NCBI RefSeq assembly: GCF_032854445.1
Contig: NC_088304.1
Span: 33,102,810-33,162,809 of the forward strand
DNA: 60,000 nt
Reading direction: 5' to 3'
DNA from: Liolophura sinensis
Lineage: Eukaryota > Mollusca > Polyplacophora > Chitonida > Chitonidae
Position numbers and translations under genes: made by a program. Below, one piece after another: positions 35,696 through 47,200 of the stretch. The notes beneath the pieces were generated by a model. It was not told the DNA's origin, searched no databases, and worked only from the letters and a program-made list of their open reading frames with translations. Position 1 is the first letter of the stretch. Each line of letters starts with the position of its first letter.

Positions 35696-36190
35696 TCAGG
35701 GTTTAAGGCGGTCACTGTCTAATCTGATGAGGTCATTGTAGGCGCTCGGTAGGTGGTACCCGCTGTCTCGGTTAAGCTGTGGATTGTGTCGTCGGATCAT
35801 GATGGCTTCCAGCAGTTTTCTTCTTTTATAGTCTGACTGGTTGTTTTGTAGGGTATGAACTGTGCTCCATTGGAGTTGGTGTTCTGGATGGGCTCTGATG
35901 TGGTCACTGAGGGCTGATTTTCCATCTAATTTTTCCACCGAGGCCTTGTGCTCTGCAATTCTGATATTGAGTGGTCTACCGGTTTCTCCAGTGTATTGCT
36001 GTTGACAATCACAATTAATGCAGTACACAGATCCTTTGGGTTCTTCCCTATGGGTTGGCTGTTTTTTTCCATTGGCTTTGAGTAGGGTTTTAAGGTTAGA
36101 GGCGGAGGTAAACGTTGTTTGTATGTTCAGTTTGTCATGCAGGAGTCGTCTTATCTGGTAGCTTGGGGTGCCTATATACGGAATGGTTAT
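35696..36190 (-). pseudogene. Penelope-like GIY-YIG endonuclease domain
   Basis: The open part from 36028 starts MYCINCDCQQQYTGETGRPL, the Cys-containing lead-in followed by the GIY-YIG core (Y...YTGET). IRIAEHK supplies the conserved Arg, and KLLEAIMIRRHNPQLNRD the catalytic Glu and the end of the domain; a stop follows. The frame stays open upstream to about 36190, where it goes out of register with the transcriptase part. The domain itself looks intact. Confidence 0.82.
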
Positions 36191-36659
36191 ATATATATTG
36201 GGGTGGGTCGGGTCTCGTTGTTCTGGTCTTGTTAGTCGGATTGAGGGTTTTGCTGATCGTTCTCTCCAATAATTGTGGGGGGTATCGGTTATGGGTGGTG
36301 AAGGCTGTTTTGAGGTGCTTTATTTCTTCTTGGAGGTTGATGCTGGATATCTGTAGGGCTCGTTTTTTAAGGGTAGATGTTATTCCTCTCTTGATCCGTT
36401 TAGGTTGGTTAGATTGGTAATTCACGTATTGGTCTGAGTGTGTGGGTTTGCGGTATACTGAAGTGAGGAGTTTGTCGTACCTCTTGCATTCTTGTTCCAT
36501 GGTGAACTGTATCCTGTTGTTCTGGGTGTTGAGGTGGTCAAGTAGGGACTGGGGGTTGTCAGTCTTGTTTAGTGCTACGAATGTGTCATCTACCTTATCG
36601 AACCAACACAACGGTTTGATGGTGCTTGCAGCTAAGGCTTTGTGCTCAAATTCTGTCAT
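36135..36659 (-). pseudogene. Penelope-like reverse transcriptase, C-terminal remnant
   Basis: Reads WFDKVDDTFVALNK at the palm active site, where Penelope-like transcriptases have Y/F-V-D-D; the first position is Lys here. Downstream are LLTSVYRKPTHSDQYVNYQS and a thumb-like region. A frameshift near a (TA) run at about 36188-36199 disconnects it from the endonuclease, so it is not functional. Confidence 0.78.
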
Positions 36660-36679
36660 GTATATTTCGGTACATCTAT

Positions 36680-36845
36680 GTTACATTGTTGCCTGTTGTT
36701 GACACCACTCACTCTCTTACTGTATATATGTTGACTTGTATCTCTATATGTTCATATGGTTTGATATCGATGTAAGAACCTACATCGAAACGTCACCAAC
36801 ACAATAAATCCAGGAATTGTTATCCATAAGTAATGCCTCTGTCAA
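36680..36845. repeat. Penelope-like element arm, right
   Basis: Reverse complement of 35504-35668 with few differences. About 40 bp lie between it and the right target-site duplication. Confidence 0.85.
36759..36796 (+). ncRNA. Hammerhead-ribozyme-like motif, right arm
   Basis: TTGAT-AT-CGATGTA-loop-TACATCGAAACGTC: a 6-7-bp stem followed by GAAAC-GTC resembles stem II and the core of hammerhead ribozymes reported in Penelope-like terminal repeats. The CTGATGA core is degraded (TTGATAT), so activity is unlikely. The sense copy in the other arm reads TTGATAA. Confidence 0.35.
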
Positions 36846-36885
36846 TCTATACCATCCCAATTCCTAAATGCCTCTGAAAGAAGAA

Positions 36886-36901
36886 GGTAGACTTCAACGG
36901 T
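36886..36901 (+). repeat. Right target-site duplication of the Penelope-like element
   Basis: GTAGACTTCAACGGTT, one mismatch from 35488-35503. Confidence 0.7.
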
Positions 36902-37361
36902 TAATTTACTTGAACTTGAGATTATGGGATAACTTTCAACCAATTGAACCTGTAGCTAAGAAATAGGTTGTAAACTTTTAATATCGAGTAAGGCCTAGAT
37001 CACAACTGAGATGATGTCCACAGTAATATTCGGGGCAAATGCCTCAGCCTACGGACCAAAAATGTATCAGTGGGATTAAGGTGTTGTTTATGACATACAT
37101 GTACATGTATGAAGCAAACTTGCTGATAGGATAGCTAAACACTAATACACTGTGGTAATTTGGTGCTCAGGTTGGGCCAAGGATGGCAGGGATCTCGTAG
37201 TATCAGTAAATTTCAGATTACAAAATTTTCAGGGTGGAGTAGAATTTACAGCGTACTGTATATTGTGATAAGCCCAAGGACATGCTGCACTTCTAGTCAG
37301 AAGTTGATCCACTGAGAAAAACTCGTCTAACTGAATAGATCGCTTACTGTCTGTTTTTCAG

Positions 37362-37501
37362 AGAAAGCCTCTCAGGCATATGCTGCCCTTGGAGTGGGGT
37401 TTGTCTGTCTGATTGTGGGTGTGCCCCTCTGGTGGAAGACAACTGAGGTGTATCGTGTGCAATTGCCTTACAATGATATTGATGAGCTCGGACATTACAA
37501 G
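37362..37501 (+). CDS. PIGS: PIGS exon A (N-terminal membrane segment)
   Basis: Acceptor TTTTTCAG, entered in phase 1, ends in phase 0. Encodes [20 protein letters not shown] and [18 protein letters not shown]. No in-frame ATG upstream before a stop, so a short first exon must exist upstream. Confidence 0.95.
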
Positions 37502-40500
37502 GTACCCTATCTAACTCTGTACAGAGTCATGGCATCACTTCACGGCCTCCGTAGAATCGTTCTCCTGTCATGACACCTTTATAAATATTGTAGTTTTGAT
37601 CTAAGATATATACAGAGACCAAAGAACCACACTGAAGTAGCTACTGTATATAGTAAGCTGATATTCCCCTGGGAGAACTTTGCTTCTGACATTTTTAGCA
37701 GGTGTACTGTAGCCTATATCATACCGTGAGTGTCGGTGTCCAATAACAGGAAAAGCAATGTTAAACAAAATGTCAGGGGTGGTGTCTTAGAAAGTACTGC
37801 AGGTATTGAGATCAGGGTTGGAACACGTATAGAACAGAGTAAGAGAAGGGGGATATTCCATCCTTGATTTGGTGTGTACATATTAAACACCGTAAATTAC
37901 TGAATTGCTGACTTAGTGTATTGTGTATTAGAGTCAATATTACAAAAGCTGTTTGGTAGCCTTCTGAGTTGAAAATTGTTTAATGTATGCTGTGTTTTAT
38001 ATGAAGCGGTAATGTCAGTTTACATTGTTTTACCTTTATAACCATATACATGTATTCCAAGTAGCATAGAAAATGTGAATTTTGGGCCGAAAAGTTTGAA
38101 ATCTTCATCGTTAAGTGTTCTCTTTTACCTGTCTGGGATACTAATGATTTATGCTATACCCCCATGTTTTCTACAGATTCGCTACTCTGTTCGGCTAGAT
38201 GTCATCAGTTTTGATGAGAAGGTTACCCCGACAACGCTAAATTCTCTCACAAAACATCTCCAGGGCAGTAAGTATATTAATAGTGTCATTGCTCTAAAGA
38301 GATGGCTGGGTTGTTTGTCATGTCACAGGACAAAGTGGGAAATATAAGTTAAGTAAACTTCACAGTAGTATGGTCAAAGTGTACAGTAAATCACCTGTAA
38401 ATTCAGGAAATTTTTTCACCATTTGCCCTGTTGTGCAGTCTAGTACAGGAGCGCGATTTCATAATTGTTGAAAAGTCATGTGACTCTAAATGTGATTTAC
38501 TGGTAGCCATATACAATTTCACACGATTTTCACTAAGTTACCCTAATTCTTCAGCCTTTTTGCATGTATGCAAGGTGTTTATTTAAACATATTTTGAGGG
38601 CATTAGTCTGTGTTGACTGATAAAATTATGCTTTTTGTGACGCTATGAAATTAACCTCCCTAATCTATGTAGTTTTGTCTCCGATAATCAAACGAATAAG
38701 TTGCATAAATTGCACCGAAAATATATCTTTTTCATAATGTTGCGGAATTAAGGCACTGTAATTCCTCAACCTTTTCACATGTTTGCAAGGTGTTTATTCA
38801 AGCATATTCTGAAGGCGTTATTCTGTGTTGTTCGATAAAGTTATTCTTTTTGTGAAGCCCTGAAATTGACCAATCCAACCAGTGTAGTTTTGTCTCCAAA
38901 ATCAAATTAAAAATGTGCATAAATAGCACTGAAAATTGCTCTTTTCATATGAGAAATTGTTGAGTTAGTACATGTACACTAAGGTGATGAGCTGGTGAAA
39001 ACTTCCATGGAATTATGGTTCAGTGTAAGGTTTTAAGCTTGGCATCGACATGAATCTACAGCGCAATGTTGTGGGTAGGGGGTTAGGGTCTTTTCTTACC
39101 TACATGTAACAGGTAGATCTGGGGTCAATCCTGGATCAATTCTGGAGCGAGGCATTGTTTGAACCTTATGTCACGTACATTTCGCAAAAGGAAATTCACC
39201 AATCCGTCTTGTGTTGATGACTTTTAATACTTACACGTATTGATTATAAATGTTGTATTTCCTCAGTGGATGTTGAGAATGAGAATATTGTGGAAAAGTA
39301 TGAGATAACAGTGAGGAAGGCTATTGGAGATGAACTCACGGCTTTCCAAAAAGTCAACACTTTACAAGGTCAGTGTTATTATTACATTATGTTTTTTCTG
39401 TACAAGACGGGGCCTCTGTGGCCAAGTGGTTAGTGTACTAGCGCAGCATAGCAAATCAGAAGCCCTTCACCAATGCAGTCAAGGTGAGTTCAGGTCAAGC
39501 TCATGCTGACTTTCTCTTTGGGCGTACATATGAAGGTCTGCCAGCAAACTGCGGATGGTCATGGGTTTCCCTCCGACCATAACGTTGGCCCTCATCATAC
39601 GAGTAAAACATTATACTTAGTATTGTGTAAAATACCAATCAAATAAATAAACAAATATTTCTGTAAGAATGTTGTGGCAAGTCAAGTACAAGTGCACTGT
39701 TACACTGGTCAACCAAGTCTACCTCACCAGTGCTATAAAAATTTCCCAGACCTATATGTGTCTCAATTCAGTATTGAAAGTTATGCAAATTATGGTACAC
39801 TGTATGGGTAAATGTTGTGTGCAGAACAGACTCGGAACATCTGTGTAAAAAAGTAGAAATGACATCACTTAAACACTGTGCCTCGCGTGACGTTGCTTGT
39901 TTGACAGAGTTTCATGGAGACTTTAAAATTGATTAAAACAATCTCTGCTTTTCCAGTTACCATAGCATAATACGTTAAAAGTAAAGTACCAACCTACATG
40001 GTCTTAGTTTTTTTGGTAACATTTATTTACTGCATTTAATTACCTTATAACTCATGTTGATATGTTTTTGTCCTGTAGCTTGAGGTGAAAAAGTTTTAGA
40101 GAGACTCTTCTGAGCACTGCAACAATACCAATTCTCCTCTGAACAGTGATGCTGAAAACACTTTCCTTGATGTGGAGTTTACACATAAAATTCCAATGAC
40201 CAAGTTATTGGACCTGTTTGAACCTGGAAGTGACCTCAATGACCCTGCACTTTGCACTGGTCAGTCAGTGCTATCAGGGGTCAAAGCTGCTCTTTTTCAT
40301 GTTCATAAACTATGGGAAATACTCTTTCAAAAAATGTATACTTTTCATATATTCTTTTAAGTTGAAAAAAAAGCCTGCAGTCCAGTATTCATGGCATGGC
40401 TGTACTGGCCTACTGACAAGTGTCAAAATTGCAGAAGAATATTTATTTGTTTGATTGGTTTATTTGTGTGATTGTATTTTTATGCCATACTCAAGAATAT

Positions 40501-41191
40501 TTTACTTACTTGTTTTTGACTGCAGCCAGCATTATGGTGGGTGGAAAACCGTGACCAAGTTGCGATTGTACTTCAACACAAAATTACAATGAAACACTAA
40601 ATAGAATGAAATTTGTGCTTGTTTTTCAGATTTGGACGAAAACATTGCAAACTTGTTCAGAGCTGACATGAACCACATTCATGTGTTGTTGTTGCCCAAG
40701 TCCACAAAGTTTTCCGTTCCAAACGTGTATGTCGGCACCTACCGAAATATCATTCTCCCAGTTTCAGGTATGACTGTATGAAAAGCCTGTTTGGAAAAAC
40801 CTTGGAGATTTGCCAACTGGTATTTTTCTGGTTCGTAAACATACACAAAAAAGCTTGGCAAAAAGAGTTCAGATTTTAAACAAAGGGAGATAACATTCTT
40901 TCTGGATAACTTGGATTTATCCTTTGTGTTATTATACTTTGACCAATGTAATGCAGTATGTCATGGTCATTTTTGTTATCTAGGCATTCAGACTTTATGC
41001 TGTTTAAGGGTACCACTATTTTAGAGTAAAGATGAGAAATAGATGGCATGTTTAACTCTCACATAAGCGATAGGCCTAACGCAAGATCAAACAAAAAACA
41101 CAACGACGCTTGAATAAGTTAAGTACATAAATTTTAACAAAATAGACAAATAATACAACTGACAATAATATAGAAAACAATACCAATAATT

Positions 41192-41245
<54 letters not shown>

Positions 41246-44200
41246 AATATATACTATGGCTTCCAGTCAGTCCACTCATTATGAAATGCTATAATATTTG
41301 CAATTGTTTAAGTGGGCAAAAGACCTCGTAACTGTATATTCCTGGATAAGAAAGGACAAGGCACAAAGTCTTTCTAAACTCTGGAAAAATGCTTCCCGCA
41401 CGAATTATCCAAAATATTGTAATATGGAGCAAGTAATCAAGTTTCATTGGCCTATATATACATTCTACTACCTCAAACATGGCGTCCATGAGCTTTATGT
41501 GGATTTGTGAATTTACATGTATATGATGAAGAACTAACAGATTCTAGTATGACATTTTGCCTATATTTACACAGATGAAAAATCTTTGTCCGATGTAATC
41601 AAAATGACAGTGAAGGATGTGGTTGTCAGGGGCAACCAGTTGGAGAAGAAGCTGGTGTCGCTACGTGGATTAAGATCTCTGAAGGTTCGTGGTGTATGAA
41701 GTATTGTCAAACAAGCTGGAGTTGTCTCCCCTATGTAAACAGATGTGAGACATTGTTTATACCAAAGATATTGTACACATGCATAAATGAATTCTACATA
41801 TGTACAATAAATATTTATTTCTCATATGTTCAAATGAATTGTATTGCACATATGTATAATTGGAGAATAACAGCTTGAAACACTCATCAAAACAATAAAT
41901 AAATAAATAGTAGAATACACAATCAACGCAGCTTGCCATGGTTGGTGTAATGTTGGTTTAATCCCAGTTTGGGCAGGGTTCTGAGCTGCTTGTGGTCAGA
42001 GTGGTCGGAGAGGAATTCAACATGATGTGGACGAACTCCTGTGTCATTGCGCTGCACTGGCATGCTAACTATCTTGGAGGCCCCTTCCTCCACTTGTTAA
42101 ACGCACCTGTATAGTATTTATACAGTTAAATATTTTTCTGGATGTATTTAATAATTATTAATAAATGACTGAATATACATGTATGTACTGTTGGTTGAAA
42201 TATACATGTAGTTATCAACATAAGCATATTCTCTTTCTTACAGCCTGACAAAGAGAGCATGCGTGTGGCAAAGTCCAACCCTGCCTACGATGTGACCTTC
42301 ACCTTGGTCAATCCCCAACCTGATCTACTGGACATTCGTTGGGACATCGTCTTTGGCATAGAAGGTTGGTTTAATGCTTGAATTGACAGTGCCTGTTTAA
42401 TTATATGATCACTGTCAAATATGTTTTGTAATACTTAATATGGCCAGTATTTGAGTGGGAGGAAGATGGCCAGAGCCCACGGAAAACCCACGACCATCCC
42501 CCAGAAAAACCAACAACCTGCCTCCAGGAAAACCCATGACCTTCCCCCAGGGAAAACCGCGACCTTCCTCCAGGAAAACCCACGACCATCCTCCAGGGAA
42601 AACCCACGACCAACCCCCAGGGAAAACCCACAACCCTCCTGCAGCAAAACCCACGACCCTCCTGCAGCAAAACCCACGACCCTCCTCCAGGAAACCCAGG
42701 ACCCTCGCCTAGGGAAACCCACGACCATCCCTCAGGGAAAACCTATGACCATCTCCCAGGAAAACCCACGGCCATCCCCCAGGGAAAACAAACGACCCTC
42801 CCTAGGGAAACCCACCACCATCCCCCAGGAAAACCCACGACCATCCCCCAGGGAAAACCCACGACCTTCCCCCAGGAAAACCAACGACCATCCCCCAGGG
42901 AAAACCCACGACCTTCCCTCAGGAAAACCAACGACCATTCCCCAGGAAAAACCCACAACCCTCCTCCAGGAAAACCCATGACCTTTCCCCAGGGAAAACC
43001 CACGGGATGGTCATGGGTTTTCCTGGAGAAAAACCCATGACCTTCCCCCAGGAAAACCAACGACCATTCCCCTGGGAAAACCCATGACCTTCCTCCAGGA
43101 AAACCCATGACCATCCCCCAGGAAAACCCACAACCCTCCTCCAGGAAAACCCATGACCTTCCCCAGCTTGTAATATTTAACATTACATGTAACATTTGAG
43201 GTCAATGATGACAAATATATCAACAGAATCTATTTACCCTTTTTCAACCTTTAAAACCACCACTGCCACCAATATTGTGAACACAGAACTGTGAGGTGTA
43301 GAGAAATAGTCTGCACAGTTTTAGGAAGCTTTCATTTTTATTGACACAAACAAATCATATTTGGGTGCCATTTTCGTAATAAGTGTATGTATAAATTTCA
43401 CTGAAGAAAGTGTTTTGGTGGTTGATGTGGTTAGACATTTACAGTATCTTCAGGTGGTTGTAATTTTGTGATTCCTCTGATCCAGTGATTCCATTTATCC
43501 TGAACAGCATATAGCTGGTGTCATGGATAGAGTGCCTTGTAAACACCAGATCCAGAGTTCTATCCAGAGTTAAAACCTGACTTTTATATCGGTCATCTTG
43601 GTGCCACTCCTTGTGGTGTTCAGTAAAATATGTATAGTGTGCTATTTTAATATTCTGACATTTATTATAACACTGAATTCATCAATGCCTCTCAAAGACA
43701 TCACCGCACAACTGTGCATTCCAACTCAATGAGACCAATTTCAATGAAGTCGGCACTGACAGCATCCAAACTTACCTACACTACAGTGCATGTTCTTGTT
43801 TGTATGCCTTTATGGTTTGAATTATGAAGACTGAAGTTGTTCTTGCAAACAGCAGTGGAAGTATAATAGTTTTTTTCCAGGATTCCAATGCCAAATCTCA
43901 GTTGCATATTAACCCCAGAATTAGGTCTTGTGACACTTGTGACGGTTGAAGCTTTAGCAGTCCATGAAACCACAAGGCAGTGAGTGAAGTATTGGTGTGG
44001 ATAGTAAATTAAGAGAATGGTATTGGAGATTCCATTGGAATATGAATGCACAGAGGAAGTGATTTGGACTGCCATAAGTTAGAAGGAGATGGGAGTTTGA
44101 AATCCGTGCCATGTTTTCTGAGAGGCGTTGATGGAATCAGTATTATGATAAATGTCATATGGACATGCAAACGCAGCGCAATGACGCAGGAGTTTCTCAC

Positions 44201-47200
44201 CAATGTGGGTGCTGTGGGTTCAAGTCTGGGTCTTGCTAGTTTCCTCTCCGGCTGTATCTGGGAAGGTCTGTCAGCAACCTGCAGATGGCCTAGGGTTTCC
44301 CCTGGGCTTTGCCTGGTATCCTACCACCATAATGCTGGCAGCCGGCGTATGAGTGAAATATTCTTGAGTACGGCGTAAAACATTAATGAAATAAATAAAT
44401 AAATAAGTAAATAAATGAACATGAATTGTTAAGGCAACAGAGAATTATGAAAATGAGCTGTGGTGCATCAGAAGCAAGAGACCTCAACTGGTGGCACAGG
44501 TGGTGTCAGTTCAACATGTGCCACTGGAATTTTATACTCCTGCCCTCTGTTTATTGGTGTGGCTATTAAAATCAGACCTAGAATTTTGATGTGAATCTGG
44601 GAGTCCATTCGCACAAAGACTCGTGCCATACTTGTCGATGAGAATCCACATGGACTTGTGCAGAGGAAATGTTTATTTCTTTCTTCTGAAGCGTTCCACA
44701 AGGAGCACGATGAATTCTGTTTTAAAGTACATCGCTCGGAAACGATTATGTCTGCTTGGTTTCAACTTCTGTTGGTTGAGTTCGTTCCCAGCTCCTTGAT
44801 TGGTTGAATCGGGAAATTTTGTCCAGTGGCTGTGGGCTATACAATCACCTAACACTTAAAGATGTGAAAGCATAGCGGTGACAATCCCTGCCGATGTGGT
44901 TGTGTTCACCAGGCACTCGCGATTATTTAAAATCAATTTAACAGTCCTCGTCTGTGTTAAATAAACACTTAGTAAATTCAGGGTTACACTTAACGCTTTC
45001 AATTATGATAATAGTAAACAAATACAGCAGAGGTGTACTCGCACTGTTTGGAGAACAGACAGGTCTTCTCCTTGCTAACCATTGCGGTAAAAGTGGACAC
45101 GTCTTTGTTGATAAAGCAGAATGTGTATTCCAAAAAGTCACCTCAGAGACAACTACATGTATGAGTTCGTGTTTGATGTGTCATGTTATAAGGGAGTGTT
45201 GGCAATCTGCCAGAAACATTGCGAGAAGATAAAAAAATCATACGAAGGCAAAATTTTCATGAACCTGCGTCGGCACATGGATTCAGATGGTCATAGAAAG
45301 TGCACTGAGTATGAGACGAGTGAGCCGGTTTGTAAAAAGCAGAAAATCATTGTGACAGTAAGGTGTAAAACACCAATCGAATAATTATATGAATAATACA
45401 AGTTACCTTGAATCCTCAACCTTTTGGTATAAGTGTGTAGCTTGTCATGTTTTGAGGTGTTGATTTTGTTTCAGTAAATTTAGAAAATCTCCCTTCCTGA
45501 AAGTTTGGCAACCCCATGTACACAGTCAAATTATTTCAATTAATAAATTTCATTTAACTTTCATTTCCTGTAAACTGAAGTCACTATTTCAGGTACGAAA
45601 AAGGCTGAGGACTAGTGGTTTCGGTATAGTTTACATTTGTCCAAGCAAATAATGCTTTTTTGAGCTTTGGATTTTTTGGAATCTCGCAGTCTCTGACCTT
45701 GAGAATCCTTATGGATTCTTGCAAAAAATTTCGAAATTCTAGGTCTGCGGGCTTACATGTGTAGGTGACAACAAACGGACGAGGGCGTATGTGGGATTAG
45801 TTTAGTAACACATTTCTTCCACCAGAATGGCTTGAAAATCTTCATCTCACATGTGGATAAAGTAGTAGATAAACTAACTAGAGACCAGGGTTACCCGTTT
45901 TACAAAGCTGTCGTTTTACACTATGACAAGCGCATTTAGTGTGGTGACGTATCTCTTCACTGTAAGTTGTCATGGAGATAACGAGAGGCACAATTTGCAC
46001 CTGCTTCATTAAAGACCGCAGAGCTTCACTCCACGCGTAAAACTGATTGCCATTATTATCCCATTAAGTTAAATGTACTTAATTACAGTGTTAAAGCTCA
46101 ATCAGATAAATAGATAAATAAATAAATCTTAGATTTTATAGTATACATAGAAGTGTTCGACTTTTAGAGTTTTGTTTTATTTTCTCTAGCTTACCTGAAA
46201 CCATTCATCCAAGAATTAGAGAAGTATGCCCGACTTCACATCAACTCTCAGGTGAGAATCTCCATGGATCACATCATCTCTGATAAAGAGAACTCTTCTG
46301 ACATTCCATTAGAATTTGTCCCAGACTGTCTTAGTTTCGCATACACAACATTTTTGTATTTCATCTCACATGGGTAAAGTTTGGTCATTTCACTAATGTT
46401 GGATCTAATACCTGTTGCTGGTACAGTCTAGTTGCTACATGTAGCTATTAAAATCTGAAGTTACTCCTCTTTTGTTGAGGTCAAAATTTATAACCAGCCA
46501 GAATCGTCGTTTAAATAGGTAAATGAGTGAAACAGCTGATTTCAAATCTCCAATTGTGAAAGTAAGAATTCTATTGGACTAGCAGAAGACTGACTGACAA
46601 GGTATTTCTTCGGATATAATTACTGCCAAGTCAGTATAGGGAATGGCCATTAAGTGAAATATATTTAAGTGAAACTGATATAGGTGAAACTGAAGTGAGA
46701 CTCAAGTAGCAGAAGTGTCTGTTGTTTATGGGTCACCTGAGGCGTGGCCTCAATCCCGGTCTCGGGCAGGGAACTGTTTGGACTCCTCTGCTTCCATTGA
46801 TCTTGGGGTCTGTCTGACAAGAAGTAGTATCTCTTGTGTGGCCTTACATGACGTTTCCAGGAGATGATTCCAATCAGCATGATTTATGTCGTGTACAAGG
46901 GAAAGTTTGCCAGCAAGTTGCTGAAGGTGGCTGGTTTAATCCCGCCACTCTATTCACCTCCACCATAATTTACGGGCTGCCCTAATATGTCTGTAAACAA
47001 CCTGATAACAATATACAGTAAGTGCTAGACACAACAATAGCACGGACTTATGAAAGAAGCATTGGTTTGTAAAACTTTGCTTTTAGCCCATGTTTCGTAT
47101 CTCTGTCTTTACACACAGGTGCTGTACTACACTGGCTTAGTTCGTCAACCACGCAGAGACAAGGGAAATAACTGTTACTACTACACCGCTGCTGATCTCC

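Larger units (their letters stand above)
35504..36885 (-). mobile_element. Penelope-like retroelement, truncated, with inverted arms
   Basis: Penelope-like elements encode a reverse transcriptase joined to a GIY-YIG endonuclease. Here the minus strand has a C-terminal reverse transcriptase piece (36659-36135) and the endonuclease (about 36190-35696), flanked by about 165-bp inverted repeats (35504-35668 and 36680-36845) and a 16-bp target-site duplication. The arm at the endonuclease end is in the normal sense orientation for a 3' terminus; the other is an inverted copy. The N-terminal two thirds of the transcriptase are absent. It lies upstream of the second PIGS exon, probably in PIGS intron 1. 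Confidence 0.82.

Noticed and set aside
35504-36885. DNA transposon with terminal inverted repeats
   Set aside because: The inverted arms could suggest this, but the coding remnants are reverse transcriptase and GIY-YIG endonuclease and the target-site duplication is long, as for a Penelope-like retroelement.
42401-43223. Proline- or glycine-rich open frames up to 176 codons
   Set aside because: By-products of the 24-bp SINE-derived array inside a PIGS intron; all registers are open.
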